The notes under the pieces: model-generated
The model's database searches: none
Seen by the model: only the letters and a program-made list of their open reading frames with translations
What the model was told of the DNA's origin: nothing
Source: Nitrospina sp.
Lineage (GTDB): Bacteria; Nitrospinota; Nitrospinia; Nitrospinales; Nitrospinaceae
Assembly: GCA_004357435.1 (NCBI GenBank)
Contig: SMVS01000091.1
Location: forward strand, 1-8,390
DNA: 8,390 nucleotides
Direction of reading: 5' to 3'
Shown here: piece after piece, positions 6,637 to 8,390 of the stretch
Position numbering within the stretch: the stretch's first letter is position 1
Layout of the letters: the number at the start of each line of letters is the position of its first letter
Translations under genes and position numbers: made by a program

Positions 6637-7383
6637 ATGACATCCAAAAAAAAAGACGACCTGTTCAGCCGTTCCGGCACGCCGGATAAATTCGAGTTCA
6701 ACGCCGCGGTGGCCAACGTTTTTGATGACATGCTAAAGCGGAGCATTCCTTTTTACCAGGAATGTCAAACCATGGTGGTGGCACTGGCCGTTGAGTTCTA
6801 CCGGGATGATACCTTCCTATACGACCTGGGCTGTTCCACTGGCACACTGCTCAAACAGTTGGCGCAAACACTTCCGACAAATATTCAGTTGGTGGGGCTG
6901 GACAATTCCCGGCCGATGCTGGACCAAGCCCGGCGCAAACTTAAAGGCCAGATGCATCGTTGCCAACTGGTGGAGCAGGACCTGCTGGGGAGAATGAACC
7001 TGGAGAACGCCAGCGTCATCATCATGAATTATACCCTGCAATTCGCGCGCCCTGAAAAACGTGCCGCCCTGCTCCGCAAAATATTCAAATCCCTGCGTCC
7101 CGGTGGTGCGTTCATATTGGTCGAAAAGGTCTTGGGTGAAAGCAAGGGTTTGAATGAGGTCTTCATGCGGCAATATCACGACCTGAAGCGTGAGCGCGGC
7201 TACTCCCGACTGGAAATTTCCAGAAAAAGAGAAGCCCTGGAAAACGTGCTGGTCCCTTTCAAGCCCAGCAAAAATATCAAACTTTTGCATACCGCGGGTT
7301 TTAAAAACGTGGACATTTTTTTCAAATGGTTCAACTTCGCCGGATATTTAGCAGTAAAACCGGGTGGTAAATCCAAAGTATGA
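6637..7383 (+). CDS. cmoA: Carboxy-S-adenosyl-L-methionine synthase, 248 aa
   Basis: Makes carboxy-SAM from SAM and prephenate; CmoB then uses it to carboxymethylate 5-hydroxyuridine at tRNA position 34, giving cmo5U, which widens wobble reading. The fold is a class I methyltransferase. Visible motifs are the N-terminal KFEFNAAVANVFDDMLKRSIPFY (18-40, matching the CmoA family's F-D-x-x-V-A-x-V-F-x-D-M pattern), YDLGCSTGT (62-70, SAM loop), LDNSRPM (88-94), NYTLQF (131-136), LRPGGAFILVEK (153-164) and HDLKRERGYSRLEISRKR (181-198). R198 aligns with the Arg that holds the extra carboxylate of carboxy-SAM in E. coli CmoA, so this is CmoA rather than a generic methyltransferase. Length is nearly that of the E. 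coli enzyme (247). cmoB is not adjacent. AGGGGG nine bases upstream supports the start but lies in a hairpin. Confidence 0.92.
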   Translation: MTSKKKDDLFSRSGTPDKFEFNAAVANVFDDMLKRSIPFYQECQTMVVALAVEFYRDDTFLYDLGCSTGTLLKQLAQTLPTNIQLVGLDNSRPMLDQARRKLKGQMHRCQLVEQDLLGRMNLENASVIIMNYTLQFARPEKRAALLRKIFKSLRPGGAFILVEKVLGESKGLNEVFMRQYHDLKRERGYSRLEISRKREALENVLVPFKPSKNIKLLHTAGFKNVDIFFKWFNFAGYLAVKPGGKSKV

Positions 7384-7396
7384 ACCGTCGGAGGCG

Positions 7397-7425
7397 TTGC
7401 TATGGGTAAGAATCTATTGTATGCT
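7397..7425 (+). promoter_or_regulatory. Weak sigma-70-like promoter before the zinc-ribbon gene
   Basis: TTGCTA (7397-7402) and TATGCT (7420-7425) are separated by 17 bases; each box matches the consensus at four of six positions. The site lies in the 65-base gap after cmoA and would start transcripts about 15-20 bases before the zinc-ribbon ATG. Co-transcription from cmoA is equally plausible. Confidence 0.25.
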
Positions 7426-7448
7426 TCTCTTTTCTTAAAGGAACCAAC

Positions 7449-7637
7449 ATGCCGCATTACGATCACTCTTGCAAAAAATGCAGACATGACTTTGTCGTGG
7501 AAATGAAGATATCCGAAGTGGGCAACAAGACAGTAAAATGTCCCAAATGCAAGAAGTCCAAGGGTGTGGAACGGAACGTCACCAACCAGTCGTTCACCAG
7601 TGAAAGCATCAACCGTTATACTTGGGACAAATAAGGT
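7449..7637 (+). CDS. FmdB-family small zinc-ribbon protein, 62 codons with stop
   Basis: A 61-residue, lysine-rich cytoplasmic protein. It opens MPHYDHSCKKC, typical of FmdB-type putative regulatory proteins, and has two CxxC knuckles (C8/C11 and C31/C34) that should bind one zinc ion. The segment between them (HDFVVEMKISEV) matches the usual FmdB stretch between knuckles. The real function of the family is not established; the FmdB name comes from a formamidase operon in Methylophilus. AAAGGAA about six bases upstream supports the start. The coding part ends at 7634 and the TAA at 7632-7634 is the true stop if codons are counted to 7634, so treat 7635-7637 as spacer. It follows cmoA on the same strand. 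Confidence 0.8.
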
Positions 7638-7673
7638 TTTTGCTGGTTGCCGCAATATCAAATAAAATTAAAT

Positions 7674-7750
7674 CGGGATGTAGCGCAGCCTGGTAGCGCA
7701 CCTCGTTCGGGACGAGGGGGTCGGAAGTTCAAATCTTCTCATCCCGACCA
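7674..7750 (+). tRNA. tRNA-Pro, anticodon CGG
   Basis: A full cloverleaf of 77 bases with CCA encoded. The acceptor stem is 7674-7680 with 7740-7746, followed by discriminator A7747. The D stem is GCGC (7683-7686 with 7696-7699) around a loop with the conserved GG. The anticodon stem is 7701-7705 with 7713-7717, its loop TTCGGGA placing the anticodon CGG at 7708-7710, which reads CCG. The T stem is 7723-7727 with 7735-7739 and the loop begins TTCAA. It starts about 40 bases after the zinc-ribbon gene. Confidence 0.97.
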
Positions 7751-7752
7751 GT

Positions 7753-7770
7753 CTTATAAGGACTTATAGG
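7753..7770 (+). terminator. Weak AT-rich hairpin after tRNA-Pro
   Basis: CTTATAA (7753-7759) pairs with TTATAGG (7764-7770) through seven pairs including one G-T, around a 4-base loop, three bases after the tRNA. Only a short TTT follows, so termination here is doubtful; it may instead be a processing signal. Confidence 0.25.
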
Positions 7771-7794
7771 TTTCACAATCCCTCCCAATGGCCT

Positions 7795-7816
7795 GTGGGT
7801 AGCACAGTGGGTAGCA
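7795..7816 (+). repeat. Tandem 10-bp repeat close to tRNA-Pro
   Basis: GTGGGTAGCA occurs exactly at 7795-7804 and 7807-7816, a 12-base period, 45 bases after the tRNA end. Short tandem repeats near a tRNA 3' end resemble arm-type binding sites of tyrosine integrases. No integrase and no second copy of the tRNA 3' end is in view, so this reading is tentative. Confidence 0.4.
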
Positions 7817-7843
7817 ATTTAGCCCTCCCTCCCAACCCCCCTT

Positions 7844-7864
7844 CCGGGAATCGCCGATTCCTGG
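7844..7864. repeat. Strong 9-bp hairpin
   Basis: CCGGGAATC (7844-7852) pairs with GATTCCTGG (7856-7864) around a GCC loop, with eight Watson-Crick pairs and one G-T pair. No T run follows on either strand. It may be a dispersed intergenic palindrome or a factor-independent stop of poor form. Confidence 0.4.
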
Positions 7865-7899
7865 GCTTCTCAGGCGGTCGCTTCATGTAAAATAATTCC

Positions 7900-8004
7900 A
7901 TGATTCTGCGGTTCCTCATTATCTTGATGTTCACCTTCTCATTCCCGGCCTATGTTCTGGCCTATGAGTTTGAGGGAATCCCGATTCGGCCAAACCTCTT
8001 ATGA
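7900..8004 (+). pseudogene. 34-codon ORF with signal-peptide-like N-terminus, probably a gene remnant
   Basis: The translation begins MILRFLIILMFTFSFPAYVLA, with one Arg, a long hydrophobic core and a V-L-A end fitting signal peptidase I, then YEFEGIPIRPNLL and a stop. Only 13 residues would remain after cleavage. There is no ribosome site before ATG, and an in-frame TAA lies 12 bases upstream. It most likely marks the 5' end of a decayed exported or outer-membrane protein gene; a genuine tiny secreted peptide is less likely. I do not recognise the family. Confidence 0.35.
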
Positions 8005-8099
8005 GCTATTCTTCAAAAAGAAAACTTTACTAACTGTTGCACTTGCGAGTTGAATTCAAGTCTTATTACAAAAACAAAAACTGGGAATAGGAAACTATC

Positions 8100-8390
8100 A
8101 TGGAATTTTCAGATATCGTTCAGCAACGGCGCAGCATTAAATCTTATGACGCCGAAAAATCCATCAGTGATGCAGAGCTCAAAGAACTTTTTAAAGAGGT
8201 TACCTTAAGCCCCAGTTCTTTCAATCTCCAGCACTGGACTTTTATTGCCGTCAAGGATTCTGGGCAGAAAAAATTGCTGAAAGAAGCGGCATGGGGTCAG
8301 CAACAAGTGGAAGATTGTTCCGTGGCAATATTGGTATGCGGCAAGCTGAATGCCTATAAAGACGCTCCAATAATATATAAAAATACTCCC
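8100..8390 (+). CDS. Nitroreductase-family FMN protein, N-terminal 97 residues, 3' end cut
   Basis: Members are FMN-dependent flavoproteins that reduce nitro groups, quinones or similar acceptors with NAD(P)H in the cytoplasm; the true substrate here cannot be told. The start MEFSDIVQQRRSIKSYD (1-17) carries the family's RRSI motif, whose arginines contact the FMN phosphate. SPSSFNLQHWTFIAV (37-51) is the second flavin-binding motif. About half of a typical 190-210 residue protein is visible before the window ends. AGGA seven bases before ATG supports the start. Upstream DNA is AT-rich with no convincing promoter boxes. Confidence 0.9.
   Translation, partial: MEFSDIVQQRRSIKSYDAEKSISDAELKELFKEVTLSPSSFNLQHWTFIAVKDSGQKKLLKEAAWGQQQVEDCSVAILVCGKLNAYKDAPIIYKNTP

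Larger units (their letters stand above)
7751..8099. other. 349-bp spacer after the tRNA, with repeat, hairpin and small ORF
   Basis: It holds no full-size gene. From left to right there are a weak hairpin, a tandem 10-bp repeat, a pyrimidine-rich stretch (about 7820-7843), a strong hairpin (7844-7864), a 34-codon ORF with a signal-peptide-like start, and about 95 AT-rich bases before the nitroreductase gene. The mixture suggests decayed or inserted DNA next to a tRNA gene. Confidence 0.6.

Noticed and set aside
7635..7637. Zinc-ribbon gene end given as 7637
   Set aside because: The stop codon TAA occupies 7632-7634, so the exact coding end is 7634; the three extra bases in the feature range are spacer.
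7200..7661. 153-codon minus-strand frame across cmoA and the zinc-ribbon gene
   Set aside because: It crosses two well-supported plus-strand genes and their gap, and has no recognisable motif.
7640..7668. Possible sigma-70 promoter for tRNA-Pro (TTGCTG, 17 bases, TAAAAT)
   Set aside because: The -35 box matches only three of six positions and the predicted start would fall on the first bases of the tRNA; read-through from upstream is as likely.
1..8390. CRISPR array, transposase, integrase, toxin-antitoxin or defence genes
   Set aside because: No spaced repeats of CRISPR type and no such protein motifs were seen on either strand.

Overview
The window carries ordinary core metabolism from a bacterium of moderate GC content, with two small accessory-looking patches between genes. 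It is probably Gram-negative, because GltB, an AcuB-type CBS-ACT protein, LeuA, CmoA, an FmdB-type zinc ribbon and a nitroreductase all look proteobacteria-like. A Nitrospinota or deltaproteobacterial origin is my guess; no marker here settles it.

Layout. Positions 1-3528 (minus strand) hold the first 1176 codons of gltB, the glutamate synthase large subunit, cut by the left edge. Positions 3529-4132 are a divergent intergenic region. It contains a good sigma-54 (-24/-12) promoter match for gltB, an IHF-like site, an AT-rich imperfect inverted repeat, an unexplained GC-balanced island, and a 52-codon open frame ending at a TGA that directly abuts the next start codon. On the plus strand follow a CBS-CBS-ACT protein (4133-4777), leuA (4871-6430), a hairpin-rich spacer (6431-6636), cmoA (6637-7383), a 61-residue zinc-ribbon protein (7449-7637) and tRNA-Pro(CGG) (7674-7750). 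A 349-bp spacer after the tRNA holds a tandem 10-bp repeat, a strong hairpin and a 34-codon signal-peptide-like ORF. A nitroreductase-family gene (8100 onward) is cut by the right edge.

How the parts fit. GltB makes glutamate, and LeuA commits carbon to leucine synthesis, whose last step uses glutamate as amino donor. The CBS-ACT protein between them has the domain types used to sense adenine nucleotides and amino acids, so this stretch reads as nitrogen and amino-acid metabolism. The sigma-54 promoter suggests nitrogen-responsive control of gltB. cmoA and tRNA-Pro(CGG) are both translation-related, but their closeness may be chance. I found no CRISPR array, transposase, integrase, toxin-antitoxin pair or defence system. 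The parts worth a second look are regulatory or repeat-like and are listed as findings.
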